From the NCBI GenBank assembly GCA_048497495.1, contig JAFHCF010000243.1:1-44441 (forward strand): DNA of 44,441 nt, in the 5' to 3' direction. Shown piece by piece: positions 9,908-17,958 of the stretch. The stretch is from JAFHCF01 sp048497495. GTDB lineage: Bacteria > Pseudomonadota > Alphaproteobacteria > Rhizobiales > Ancalomicrobiaceae. Each line of letters opens with the position of its first letter. Position 1 is the first letter of the stretch. A model generated the notes under the pieces. That model was not told the origin of the DNA, searched no databases, and was given only the letters and a program-made list of their open reading frames with translations. The position numbers and the translations under genes are program-made.

Positions 9908-12495
9908 GGGGTCGTCTCCTCTTCAGGGGTCTTCTTGGTTTCGATCGATTGTGGATGGGCGGCGACATGGGCGCGGGCGAGCGCCGCCTGACCGAGCGAC
10001 AGGCCGCCGTCGTTGGCGGGAACGCGGCTCGCGAGCAGGGGCGTGAGGCCGCGCGCCGTCAGTGTCTCGACCAGGCCTTCGGCCAACACCCGGTTCATCA
10101 GGCAGCCGCCGCCCAGCGCGATCCGATCGCCCGGCGCGGCTTGGACGCCGACCCAGGCCGAAAGCCCGTCGATCAGCGTTCCGTGGAACAGTTCGGCGCC
10201 GGCGCGGGCACCGCATCCCGGACGGGCGATCTCGGCGAGGAGCGGGCGGAAGTCGAGGATGCCACCGGCGATGTGGAAGAGCCCGGCGCCACGCACGGGC
10301 GCGCGCACCAGCGCCTCCAGCTCCATAGCCGCCTGACCTTCGTGATCCTGCGTCCGGCGCAATCCCAAGAGCCCGGCGGCGGCATCGAACAGCCGACCCA
10401 TCGAGGTGGTGGTGGCTTCGCGACCGCTCTGCAATCGGGCGACGACGGCCGCCACCATCGACTGATCGGCGAAGATCTCGCGGGCGCGCTCGGCCTCGCC
10501 CAGCGCGTGGAGCGCCGCCACCGCCATCCGCCACGGTTCCCGCGCCGCCTTGTCTCCGCCGGGCAGCGCCAGCGGCGAGAGATGGCCGAGCCGTTCCCAC
10601 GAGGCGCCGGAGACGCGGATCATCTCGCCGCCCCAAGGCCCGCCGTCGGTGCCATGGCCGATGCCGTCGAGCGCCAGGCCGAGGATCGGCCCGTCGACCC
10701 CGTGCTCGGCGGCGATCGCCGCGACATGGGCGGCATGATGCTGAATCGGAAGCACGGCCGCGTCGAACTCGAGGGCGAAGCGCGACGAGCGGAAGTCGGG
10801 GTGGAGATCGCAGGCGACGATGTCGGGCGTGACGTCGAGGAGGCTCAGGAGATGGGCCGCCGTCTCGCGGTAGAACCGGACCGTCTCGACCGTGTCGAGA
10901 TCGCCGACGTGTTGCGACACGAAGGCCTCGCGGCCGCGCGTCACCGTCACGGTGGCCTTCAGATGGGCGCCGGTCGCCAGCACCACCGGCCCATCGGACC
11001 CGAGGTCGATCGGCTCCGGCACATGGCCGCGCGCCCGGCGGATCAGGCTCGGTCGGCCGGCGATCACCTGGGCGACGCTGTCGTCGGCGCGGATGACGAT
11101 CGGCCGATCGTGGCCGACGATCAGATCGGCGATCGAGCCGAGCCGGCGGATCGCGTCCTCGTCGTCGATCACCAGCGGCTCGCCGCCGGGATTGGCCGAG
11201 GTCGCGACCAGCACCAGGTCGTTCGCCGCCTCGCGCCATCCCGCCGCCGTCGGCCGCCCCGCCGCTTCCCAGAAGATCAGGTGATGCAGCGGCGCATAGG
11301 CGCGCATGACGCCGATCCGCCCGAGGCCGGGCGCGATACCGAAGGCCAGAGCCCCGGGAACCGCGTCCATCACCACGATCGGCGCGGCGGGGGAAAGGAA
11401 CAACTGCCGCTCGACCTCGCCGGCCACCGCCAGCCCGTCGAGCGAGGCGGCATTGGCCACCATCACGGCGAAGGGCTTGGCGTCGCGGATCTTACGCCGG
11501 CGAAGTTCCGTGACGGCGGTCTCGTCGCGAGCGTCGCAGACCAGATGAAACCCGCCGATCCCCTTGACCGCGACGATTTTCCCGGCGCGCACGGCGGCGA
11601 CGATCTCGGCGATCGGGTCGGGGGTGTCCGAGATTGCGGAATCCGACCCCTCCCCACGATCCGCCGATCGAGTGGCGAGGGTGCTCTCATCCGGTCCTCT
11701 CCCCCCTCGAGGGGGAGAGACAGAGAGGGGGGGCGCGGCGTCCATGTCGTGCTTCGGAGCAAGCGGAAGCGCCACAGCCCCCCCTCTCTGTCCCTCCCCC
11801 TCGAGGGGGGAGGGGACGCTGGGGAGATCATCCCCACGAACCGGGAGGGCCTGCCGCGTCGCGAGGCCCGCACCTCGATAGCTCACCGCCAATCTCGGCC
11901 CACACACCGGACAGGCGATCGGCTCGGCGTGGAAGCGGCGATTGCTCGGGTCGCGGTAGTCCGTCGCGCAGGCCTCGCACATCGGGAAGCCGGCCATCGC
12001 CGTCTGCGGCCGGTCGTAGGGCAGACGCGCCGTGATGGTGTAGCGCGGCCCGCAATGGGTGCAGTTGACGAAGGGGTAGCGGAAAAAGCGGCTCGCGGGG
12101 TCGAAGAGATCGTCGAGGCAGGCCTCGCAGGTGGCGGCGTCGGCCGGCACCCGGGTGCGCGCCTTCGACGCGACGCTCTCGACGATGCGGAAGCCGGTCT
12201 CGCCGGTCACCGCGATCTTCTCGGCGACGAGGCCGTCGATCGCCGCCAGCGGCGGCTTCTCGGCGGTGAGCGCCGCGGCGAAGGCGGCGACGTCGACCCC
12301 CTCCGCCTCGATCACCACGCCGTCGCCGTCGTTGAGGACGAAGCCGGAGAGCCGATGGCGCGCCGCCAACCCGTGGACGAAGGGCCGCATGCCCACCCCC
12401 TGCACCGCGCCGCGCAGGCGAATGCGCAGCCGCGTCGCCTCTCCCGTCGCCGGGAGAGCACGCGCGAAGCCATCGCCGGCGGGCTCGAAGGTCAT
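9880..12495 (-). CDS. hypF: Carbamoyltransferase HypF, with repeat-derived in-frame insertion
   Basis: HypF makes carbamoyl-adenylate from carbamoyl phosphate and transfers the carbamoyl group to HypE. The order is acylphosphatase domain (RLRGAVQGVGMRPFVHGLA, residues 25-45), two zinc-finger-like units (CEAC, CTHCG, CEAC, CPVCG; about 108-207), a YrdC-like domain starting near DPIAEIVAAVRAGKIVAVKG and a Kae1-like C-terminal domain (IQHHAAHVAAIA). It has 871 residues, about 80 more than I expect for the family. The extra segment, about residues 212-290 between the zinc fingers and the YrdC domain, is low-complexity and encoded by an inverted repeat (11694-11817). The frame is open throughout, so activity may be retained. 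Start ATG 12495 has GGAG upstream, 17 bases after hypB. Confidence 0.93.
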   Translation of the reverse strand: MTFEPAGDGFARALPATGEATRLRIRLRGAVQGVGMRPFVHGLAARHRLSGFVLNDGDGVVIEAEGVDVAAFAAALTAEKPPLAAIDGLVAEKIAVTGETGFRIVESVASKARTRVPADAATCEACLDDLFDPASRFFRYPFVNCTHCGPRYTITARLPYDRPQTAMAGFPMCEACATDYRDPSNRRFHAEPIACPVCGPRLAVSYRGAGLATRQALPVRGDDLPSVPSPLEGEGQRGGAVALPLAPKHDMDAAPPLSVSPPRGGRGPDESTLATRSADRGEGSDSAISDTPDPIAEIVAAVRAGKIVAVKGIGGFHLVCDARDETAVTELRRRKIRDAKPFAVMVANAASLDGLAVAGEVERQLFLSPAAPIVVMDAVPGALAFGIAPGLGRIGVMRAYAPLHHLIFWEAAGRPTAAGWREAANDLVLVATSANPGGEPLVIDDEDAIRRLGSIADLIVGHDRPIVIRADDSVAQVIAGRPSLIRRARGHVPEPIDLGSDGPVVLATGAHLKATVTVTRGREAFVSQHVGDLDTVETVRFYRETAAHLLSLLDVTPDIVACDLHPDFRSSRFALEFDAAVLPIQHHAAHVAAIAAEHGVDGPILGLALDGIGHGTDGGPWGGEMIRVSGASWERLGHLSPLALPGGDKAAREPWRMAVAALHALGEAERAREIFADQSMVAAVVARLQSGREATTTSMGRLFDAAAGLLGLRRTQDHEGQAAMELEALVRAPVRGAGLFHIAGGILDFRPLLAEIARPGCGARAGAELFHGTLIDGLSAWVGVQAAPGDRIALGGGCLMNRVLAEGLVETLTARGLTPLLASRVPANDGGLSLGQAALARAHVAAHPQSIETKKTPEEETTPCASPYPHW
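11694..11817. repeat. Near-perfect 40-bp inverted repeat inside hypF
   Basis: The left arm (11694-11733) and right arm (11778-11817) are reverse complements with two mismatches in 40 positions. Each arm itself holds the palindrome CCCCCTCGAGGGGG. The 44-base centre (11734-11777) carries no obvious feature. In the hypF frame the arms encode PSPLEGEGQRGG and PPLSVSPPRGGRG. From general knowledge such peptides mark a dispersed palindromic repeat of Rhizobiales that also enters coding genes; other copies cannot be checked here. Confidence 0.88.
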
Positions 12496-12512
12496 GCGGG
12501 CGGTTCCTCTCC

Positions 12513-13649
12513 TCAGTTGGGGCTACGCGCCGCGAGCGCGGCGCGGGCCTCGACCCAGGCGTAGAAGACACCCAGTCCCTCGCCCGAACGCGCCGACACC
12601 GTCATCACCTGGAGGCGCGGATTGACCTTCAGCGCATTGGCGATGCAGAGGTCCACGTCGAAGTCGAGGTGCGGCAACAGATCCGACTTGTTGAGCAGCA
12701 TCAGGTCGGCGGCGGCGAACATGTCGGGATATTTGAGCGGCTTGTCCTCGCCCTCGGTCACCGACAGCACCACCACCTTGTGGGCCTCGCCGAGATCGAA
12801 GGCCGCCGGGCAGACGAGATTGCCGACGTTCTCGATGAACAGGATGGCGTTCCGCGGCAGGTCGAGATCGTCGAGGGCGTGCTCGACCATCGAGGCGTCG
12901 AGGTGGCAGCCCTTGCCGGTGTTGACTTGGATCGCGGTGACCCCGGTGGCGCGGATGCGCTCGGCGTCGTTCGAGGTCTGTTGGTCACCCTCGACCACCG
13001 CGATCGTGTGACGTTCCTTGAGGTCGGTGATCGCCTTGACGAGAAGTGTCGTCTTGCCCGAGCCGGGCGAGGAGACGAGGTTCAGCGCGAAGACGCCCTT
13101 TTCCGCCAGCCGACGCCGGTTGGCCCGCGCCAGCGAGGCGTTCTTGCCGAGAATGTCGCGCTCGATCTTGACGATGCGCTCTTGGGCGAGCCCCGGGACA
13201 TGCACCCCGGCGATGCCGGCGCCATAGTCGATCGCCCCGCCGGCGCGCACCACGTGATCATGGGAAGGATCGTGCTCGTGCTCGTGCTCATGATCGTGGC
13301 CGTGGGCATGGCTGTGCCCGTGGGCATGGTCATGGCCATGGTCGTGGCCATGGTCGTGGCCGTGATCGTGATCATGGCTGTGGACGTGACCGTCGCCGTG
13401 GTCGTGATCGTGGGAATGGTGGTGGACCACCCCCGGCCCGTGATCGTGGGCATGGTCCGCGTCGTGGACATGATCGTGTCCGTGATCGTGTCCGTGATCG
13501 TGCCCGTGATCGTGCCCGTGATCGTGGTCATGGTCATGGTCGTGGGAATGACCATGCTCGTGCTCATGCTCGTGATCATGGGAATGGCCGTGCTCGCCGA
13601 CCTTCTTGCCCTCGACCGACGCCTGGCCGCAGCCGCACACCGTGCACAT
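12513..13649 (-). CDS. hypB: Hydrogenase nickel incorporation GTPase HypB, long His-rich N-terminus
   Basis: HypB hydrolyses GTP to help insert nickel into the large subunit with HypA. The 378 residues begin MCTVCGCG, the high-affinity nickel motif. Residues about 19-135 are an extreme His/Asp/Gly/Glu tract (HDHGHDHG and HEHEHEH types), as in nickel-storing HypB of rhizobia. The G domain follows, with P-loop SPGSGKTTLL, the metal-site region GCHLDASMV, ENVGNLVCP and the NKSDLLPH specificity motif. The start at 13649 overlaps the hypA stop (ATGA); longer readings run into hypA. Confidence 0.95.
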   Translation of the reverse strand: MCTVCGCGQASVEGKKVGEHGHSHDHEHEHEHGHSHDHDHDHDHGHDHGHDHGHDHGHDHVHDADHAHDHGPGVVHHHSHDHDHGDGHVHSHDHDHGHDHGHDHGHDHAHGHSHAHGHDHEHEHEHDPSHDHVVRAGGAIDYGAGIAGVHVPGLAQERIVKIERDILGKNASLARANRRRLAEKGVFALNLVSSPGSGKTTLLVKAITDLKERHTIAVVEGDQQTSNDAERIRATGVTAIQVNTGKGCHLDASMVEHALDDLDLPRNAILFIENVGNLVCPAAFDLGEAHKVVVLSVTEGEDKPLKYPDMFAAADLMLLNKSDLLPHLDFDVDLCIANALKVNPRLQVMTVSARSGEGLGVFYAWVEARAALAARSPN

Positions 13650-13990
13650 CACTCCACCTCCAACTCGGCGACGCGCATGTCGTCGCCCGCCGTCATCTGA
13701 ACCTTGTGGCCGCCGCACTTGGGACAGGCCCCGAAACGCTCCGAGAGCGCCACCGTCTCGCTACAGTCGATACACCAGCCCTGACCCGGCACCCGGACGA
13801 TCTCCAACACCGCGCCGGCCGCCACCGTTCCCGCCACCACCGCCTCGAAGCAGAAGCGCATCGCCTCCGGCTCGACGTGGCTGAGTTCGCCGATGTCGAG
13901 ACGGACCAGTCTGACCGTCGTCGCCCCGGCCTTGCGGGCCTCGTCCTCGACGATCTCGAGCACGCTCTCCATGAGCGACATTTCATGCAT
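13649..13990 (-). CDS. hypA: Hydrogenase nickel metallochaperone HypA
   Basis: A 113-residue nickel-binding chaperone. MHEMSLM at the N-terminus supplies the His2 nickel ligand; the zinc site is CIDC plus CPKC near residues 73-92. It passes nickel with HypB to the HupL precursor. The start lies eight bases inside the end of hupK, and the stop overlaps the hypB start, so translation is coupled through hupK-hypA-hypB. Confidence 0.95.
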   Translation of the reverse strand: MHEMSLMESVLEIVEDEARKAGATTVRLVRLDIGELSHVEPEAMRFCFEAVVAGTVAAGAVLEIVRVPGQGWCIDCSETVALSERFGACPKCGGHKVQMTAGDDMRVAELEVE

Positions 13991-15239
13991 GCGCTCGCTC
14001 CTCCACCTCGACCGCGAAACCGACGCAAGGGTCGAAGGCGGCGGCGATTCGTTCGACCTGCGCCGCCCCTCGCCGATCGGGCGGCAGTCGATTGGCCATC
14101 AGCGTCGCCACCAGCGGGCCACGCGGTCCGAAATTCCACTCGGTCGGCGCCAGGATGGCATGAGATGCCACCCGTCCGGCGGCGTCGACACCCACCAGAT
14201 GATGGAGCCGACCGCGCGGGCTTTCCACGGCGGCATAACCCGTACGCGGTTCGATCAACCCGGCACCGGCCCAGCGTGCCGCCTCTCCCGACCCACCGCC
14301 CAGGGACGCCGCCGCCCCGGCGATCTCGGCGAAACGCGCCTCGAGCCGGGCGCGGCCGTCGCAGGAACCACGTCCGGCCCGCGCCGTCGACCGGGCGAAG
14401 GGCCCGGTTTCCGGCCGCCGATCGCCGAGGCGCGGCGCGGCCGAGAAGCCGATCGGATCGGCGGCGAGCGCCGAGACCACCGCCACGTCGTCCTCGGCGC
14501 GCAGAGGATCGGCCTCGAGATAGGTATCGCCCTCGGCGCAGGCGGCCACCACGGTTGCCGCCCACGAGCCCGGCGCCAGATCGAGACGCCCCTCGGCCCC
14601 GAGCCTCAGGCCGAGCCGCGCCGTGCCGCGCCGCACCTCGTCGATCGCCGCGCCACGCGCCGCCGCGCCGGCCGGACCGCCCGGCGCTGCCATCAGTCCC
14701 CGCGCCGAGGCGAGCACGCCGCGAAGATCGGCAAGCGTCTCGCGCAACCCGTCTCCCGCCGAGCCCTCGAGCCCGCCCGGCCCCATGAAACCCGCCGACC
14801 CACCGGTCGGCCCCATGAAACCCGCCGACCCACCGGTCGGCCCCATGAAGCCAGCCGACCCACCGGTCGGCCCCATGAAGCCAGCCGACCCACCGGTCGG
14901 CCCCATGAAGATCGAGCGAAGATGCTCGCCGAGCCGTTCGGCGGCGAGCCCGTCGAAGCGCTCGGCCATCACCCGGTCGGCATCCTCGCCGCGCGCCGCC
15001 GCGATCGCCATGGCGCTCGCCGTCGCGTGGCTGAGGCCGCACAGCGCGTGCAGGCGCCCGACCAGAGCCGGAACCTCGTCCGCCGGCCGGCCGACGAACA
15101 AGGTCGAGGAGAACCCGACCGGACGGCTCGACCCGACCCGCACCGCCTCGACCCGACCGAGACCGTCGTCGTCGCCGCGTCCGACGACCACCGTCAGGGT
15201 GATCTTTCCGGGGCCGAACCCCGTGCCGGCGGAGGTCAT
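13983..15239 (-). CDS. hupK: Hydrogenase expression/maturation protein HupK with decapeptide repeats
   Basis: HupK resembles a degenerate [NiFe]-hydrogenase large subunit and acts as an assembly scaffold in uptake-hydrogenase systems. In the 418 residues the places of the two metal-binding motifs keep only one Cys each: ALCGLSHA replaces RxCGxCxxxH, and FDPCVGFAVE replaces DPCxxCxxH at the C-terminus, which is usual for this family. Unusual is a run of four decapeptides (MGPTGGSAGF) plus a partial one in the first half, from a 30-bp DNA repeat. The start at 15239 overlaps the hupJ stop (ATGA). Confidence 0.88.
   Translation of the reverse strand: MTSAGTGFGPGKITLTVVVGRGDDDGLGRVEAVRVGSSRPVGFSSTLFVGRPADEVPALVGRLHALCGLSHATASAMAIAAARGEDADRVMAERFDGLAAERLGEHLRSIFMGPTGGSAGFMGPTGGSAGFMGPTGGSAGFMGPTGGSAGFMGPGGLEGSAGDGLRETLADLRGVLASARGLMAAPGGPAGAAARGAAIDEVRRGTARLGLRLGAEGRLDLAPGSWAATVVAACAEGDTYLEADPLRAEDDVAVVSALAADPIGFSAAPRLGDRRPETGPFARSTARAGRGSCDGRARLEARFAEIAGAAASLGGGSGEAARWAGAGLIEPRTGYAAVESPRGRLHHLVGVDAAGRVASHAILAPTEWNFGPRGPLVATLMANRLPPDRRGAAQVERIAAAFDPCVGFAVEVEERAHA
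14781..14910. repeat. 30-bp tandem repeat, 4.3 copies, inside hupK
   Basis: Units at 14781-14810, 14811-14840, 14841-14870 and 14871-14900, then ten bases of a fifth. The first two units are identical to each other, and so are the last two; the two types differ at two positions. The plus-strand unit is CCCCATGAA(A/G)CC(C/A)GCCGACC followed by CACCGGTCGG. Read on the minus strand it gives MGPTGGSAGF, so copy-number changes keep the hupK frame. Confidence 0.95.
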
Positions 15240-15772
15240 CGTGCCGCCGCCTCCTCGCCGCCGGCGCGCCGACCGAAGAGCAGCGCCCGCCGATCGAGTG
15301 CCTTCGGCGTCGGCGCCTCCACCGTCTCCGGCTCCGGCGCCCGCGTCAATTCCGCCATCGCCGCCTCGGCGGTGGCGAGCACTACTTCGGGATCGTCGAA
15401 GGCGAACATCGGCGAGAACAACGACAGGCTGTCGAGCCGGCCGAAATCGCCGAAATCGCCGACGACGAAGTCATAGGCCCCGCTCGCCAGCTCGTGGGTC
15501 ACCGTCGCCCCCATCGGCAGCGCCACCGGGGCCGGTCCGAGCGGCGAGGCGGCGACCACCACGTTCATGAACCACGGCGTCACCACGATGCCGATCACCC
15601 GGGCGCCGTCGTCGTGGAAACCGACGACCTCGACCCGAAGCGCCGGATTGTAGACCGGCAGATCGCGCATCGAGCGCTCGGCGATCTCGCCATAACGCCG
15701 CGCCAGATCGGCGCCGATCGCCACCGCCGCCGCCCGGCGCGCCGCCGCCCGGGTGAGATCGTCAGGCGCCAT
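15236..15772 (-). CDS. hupJ: Hydrogenase assembly chaperone HupJ (HybE family)
   Basis: A 178-residue protein. The core NPALRVEVVGF, then GIVVTPWFMNVVV, LPMGATVTHELASGAYDFVVG and the SLFSPMFAFDD segment are diagnostic of the HybE/HupJ family, which assists maturation or Tat proofreading of the hydrogenase. The start at 15772 (MAPDDLT) overlaps the hupI stop by 11 bases. The position between hupI and hupK is that seen in rhizobial and Rhodobacter hup clusters. Confidence 0.9.
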   Translation of the reverse strand: MAPDDLTRAAARRAAAVAIGADLARRYGEIAERSMRDLPVYNPALRVEVVGFHDDGARVIGIVVTPWFMNVVVAASPLGPAPVALPMGATVTHELASGAYDFVVGDFGDFGRLDSLSLFSPMFAFDDPEVVLATAEAAMAELTRAPEPETVEAPTPKALDRRALLFGRRAGGEEAAAR

Positions 15773-15992
15773 CGCCCGATCCTTCCGCCTCGAGCGCCAT
15801 GAACTTGTTGGGTGGCGCGTCGCAGTTGGGACAATGCCACCCCTCCGGCAGATCGCGGAAGGGGGTTCCCGCCGCCACCTGCCAGACCTCGTCGCCCTCC
15901 GCCGGATCATAGACGTGCCAGCAGATCCCGCATTCCATCCGCGAGGTCGCCGACACGTGGCTCTGATCGCCGAAGTTCTCGAAGGAGCTCAT
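15762..15992 (-). CDS. hupI: Hydrogenase-associated rubredoxin HupI
   Basis: A 76-residue rubredoxin with the two iron-binding pairs CGIC (near residue 21) and CPNC (near residue 54), and the characteristic WHVYDPAEGD and LPEGWHCPNCDAPPNKF. In uptake hydrogenase clusters it is thought to serve small-subunit assembly or protection under oxygen. Start ATG 15992 overlaps the hupH stop (ATGA). Confidence 0.94.
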   Translation of the reverse strand: MSSFENFGDQSHVSATSRMECGICWHVYDPAEGDEVWQVAAGTPFRDLPEGWHCPNCDAPPNKFMALEAEGSGDGA

Positions 15993-16867
15993 CGGAAATA
16001 GGCCTCCTCGATCTCGGCCAGCCGCTCCGCCGAATCGCGGAAGTCCTCGACCGCCGCCCGCGCCGTCACCGGCACGTCGCCGATCTCCAACGTGTCGAGG
16101 ACGATCGTGTCCATGGCGTTGAAGAACTGGACGGACCAGACGTTGCGCACCCCCGTCGAGACGATCCGGCAGGTGCCGTAGCCGCGCGAGAGGAGCTGGA
16201 TCGGGCCCGGCCCGAGCGTCTCCTGGAGGAAGCCCATGTCGTCTTCCGACATCGGAAACAGCGAGAAGGTGATGGTGTGCGACGGCGCCCCCGTCACATG
16301 CGCCAGCGCCCGGTCGCGGATCTCGGTGAGCAGCGGCATGACGTTCATGGCGCCCGCCGGCGGCATGGTGATCTCCTCGAGCACCCGCGTCATCCGGCTC
16401 GCGCGCTCCACCGCCGCCGGGATCGCCGCGACCTCGGCGTAATCGGCGACGAGTCGTCCCTCGGCGTCGGTGAAGCGTACCCGCCACAGGCCCGCCATCA
16501 CCGATTCCTGCACCTGGGCGATCACCCCGTCGGCGAGCGCCACGGTGGCCGAGACCTCGCCCTCGCCGAGCACCTGGCCGATCAGCGTCAATTCGTCGGG
16601 CTCGTAGCCGGAGAGATCGAACAGCCGGCCGGGCCGGTCGTCCTCTTGGGTCTCCAGCGCCTCGACCAACTGCGGCAACAGGGCCGCGACCTTGGGGCAG
16701 CGCTCGATCAGTTGCGCCGCGCTCGAGGTGGCGAGGAAGGAGATCGTCCCCGCCCCCGTCAGCCCCGACCGGCCGGCGAAGCCGGAGGCCGTCTCGTCGA
16801 TGCCGATCGGCACGATCGCCACCTTGTCGTCGGCGCCCTCGGGGGCGACCCAGAATCCCGCCTTCAT
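15989..16867 (-). CDS. hupH: Hydrogenase expression/formation protein HupH (HyaF family)
   Basis: A 292-residue accessory protein matching HupH/HyaF, involved in maturation of the small subunit. Recognisable parts are TGAGTISFLATSSAAQLIERCP near the N-terminus, MPLLTEIRDRAL, FSLFPMSEDDMGFL and the C-terminal RGYGTCRIVSTGVRNVW segment. I chose ATG 16867 (MKAGFWVAPEG), two bases after the hupG stop; longer readings run antiparallel to nothing but through hupG in another frame. Confidence 0.9.
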   Translation of the reverse strand: MKAGFWVAPEGADDKVAIVPIGIDETASGFAGRSGLTGAGTISFLATSSAAQLIERCPKVAALLPQLVEALETQEDDRPGRLFDLSGYEPDELTLIGQVLGEGEVSATVALADGVIAQVQESVMAGLWRVRFTDAEGRLVADYAEVAAIPAAVERASRMTRVLEEITMPPAGAMNVMPLLTEIRDRALAHVTGAPSHTITFSLFPMSEDDMGFLQETLGPGPIQLLSRGYGTCRIVSTGVRNVWSVQFFNAMDTIVLDTLEIGDVPVTARAAVEDFRDSAERLAEIEEAYFR

Positions 16868-16869
16868 GG

Positions 16870-17337
16870 TCACTCTCCCTGCTGCGTCGGCTGGACGCCA
16901 TGGCGCGTCGTATGGGTGAATTCGGTGCGCGGCCGCGCCTCCTCCGCGAGGATCGGCGCGTCGGGCGCCAGCGCCGCGACGATCTTCGCCATGTAGTCCG
17001 ACCAGTCGCGGATCTTCGGCATCACCGCGATCGGGTCGGCCCGGCGGGTCACCACCAGGCTCGGATGAATGGCGACGCGAAACCGCGCCGCGAGCACGGC
17101 CTCCGCCGAGCGCGCCACCACGGCGCCGCGCAGGCGCCGCTGGAAGGTGGCGAGAAGCTCCGGCATCACCACCGCGACGTCGAGCGTCTCGGCCCGCGTC
17201 GCCGGATCCCCGGTGAAGAACAGGAGACAGTGCTCGGCCTCGCCGGGGGCCTGCGCCAGAAAGGCGTCGATGGTGGTCTCGTCGACCGTCGGTAATCCAT
17301 GTTGCGCGGCGAGCGCGTCGATCAATGGCGAAGTCAT
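16870..17337 (-). CDS. hupG: Hydrogenase accessory protein HupG (HyaE family, thioredoxin-like)
   Basis: A 155-residue protein with a thioredoxin-like fold but no CxxC pair, as in HyaE/HupG/HoxO. EAEHCLLFFTGDPATRAETLDVAVVMPEL and VAIHPSLVVTRR are the familiar segments. The family binds the Tat signal of the hydrogenase small subunit and prevents early export. It is the first gene after a 293-base gap that contains a sigma-54 promoter, with GGAGGGAGG-type ribosome binding sequence just before the start, so it probably heads its own transcript. Confidence 0.88.
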   Translation of the reverse strand: MTSPLIDALAAQHGLPTVDETTIDAFLAQAPGEAEHCLLFFTGDPATRAETLDVAVVMPELLATFQRRLRGAVVARSAEAVLAARFRVAIHPSLVVTRRADPIAVMPKIRDWSDYMAKIVAALAPDAPILAEEARPRTEFTHTTRHGVQPTQQGE

Positions 17338-17367
17338 GGGTCCTCCCTCGTATTTCCCCGTAACCTC

Positions 17368-17383
17368 GCAACGGTCATGCCAA
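17368..17383 (-). promoter_or_regulatory. Sigma-54 promoter of hupG operon
   Basis: On the minus strand the sequence reads TTGGCATGACCGTTGC. GG and GC are separated by exactly ten bases, as required for -24/-12 promoters (consensus TGGCACG-N4-TTGC). Transcription would begin near 17357, leaving about 20 bases of leader before hupG at 17337. HupR, with its intact GAFTGA, is the likely activator. Confidence 0.75.
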
Positions 17384-17478
17384 ATCGGATTCCAGCCGGT
17401 GGAAAGCGAATGACGAGCGATTCCGGCCTCCCCGCCCGGTGGAGGATGGATGAGGGGACCGAGATATGATCACCCCAC

Positions 17479-17493
17479 TTCCAATGGATGGAA
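17479..17493. promoter_or_regulatory. Perfect palindrome upstream of hupG promoter
   Basis: TTCCA-ATGGA-TGGAA, a 5-5-5 inverted repeat, centred about 129 bases upstream of the predicted hupG start of transcription. That is a usual distance for an NtrC-family enhancer site. It does not match the TTG-N5-CAA site described for Rhodobacter HupR, so assignment to HupR is only a guess. Confidence 0.35.
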
Positions 17494-17630
17494 ATCACTT
17501 TTCCATGATGGGGTCGAAAGTACGAGATCGCCGCCCCATCGGTTGTCGTCGGCCCGAGGCGCGACGACGCGGCCGGCGCATCCGAGACGACGCGGCGGAT
17601 TCGGAGGAAGGCGGCGACGCGGCGCGTCGC

Positions 17631-17933
17631 TCAGCCCCGGTCCTTCAACAGGAAATCCGGCAATTGCGGTTCGCGGTCGACCAGATCGGCGAAGAGATGC
17701 TCGAAGGCGCGGCCTTCCATCGCCGCCGCGACGCCGTCGAGACCGTCGTCGATCAGCTTGGCTTCCGCCGCGTCGAGGACGCGCACGGCGGTATCGATGT
17801 GGACGAGGACGATCGTCCCCACCGGCTGTTCGCCGACCAGCATCATCGACACCCGCCGCGTCTCGTCGCGGCGCTCGACCAGCGCCGTCATGTCGTCGCC
17901 CTCGCGGATCACCATCGGAATGCCGAGACACAT
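17631..17933 (-). CDS. hupF: Hydrogenase chaperone HupF (HypC family paralogue)
   Basis: A 100-residue HypC-like protein beginning MCLGIPM, with the conserved Cys2. It is longer than HypC by a C-terminal tail ending PQLPDFLLKDRG, typical of HupF, which binds the HupL precursor and protects it in oxygen. Start ATG 17933. A strong hairpin separates it from hupD upstream, and a 293-base gap with a sigma-54 promoter follows it. Confidence 0.92.
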   Translation of the reverse strand: MCLGIPMVIREGDDMTALVERRDETRRVSMMLVGEQPVGTIVLVHIDTAVRVLDAAEAKLIDDGLDGVAAAMEGRAFEHLFADLVDREPQLPDFLLKDRG

Positions 17934-17958
17934 GGCGGACGCCTCCTTCCGCGACGAA

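Noticed and set aside
12669..13700. A plus-strand frame with a long hydrophobic Val/Met/Ala region that looks like membrane helices
   Set aside because: It is the complement of the His-rich HypB tract; His/Asp codons read backwards become Val/Met/Ile codons.
14781..14910. Tandem repeat considered as a CRISPR array
   Set aside because: Units are directly adjacent without spacers and lie inside the hupK reading frame.
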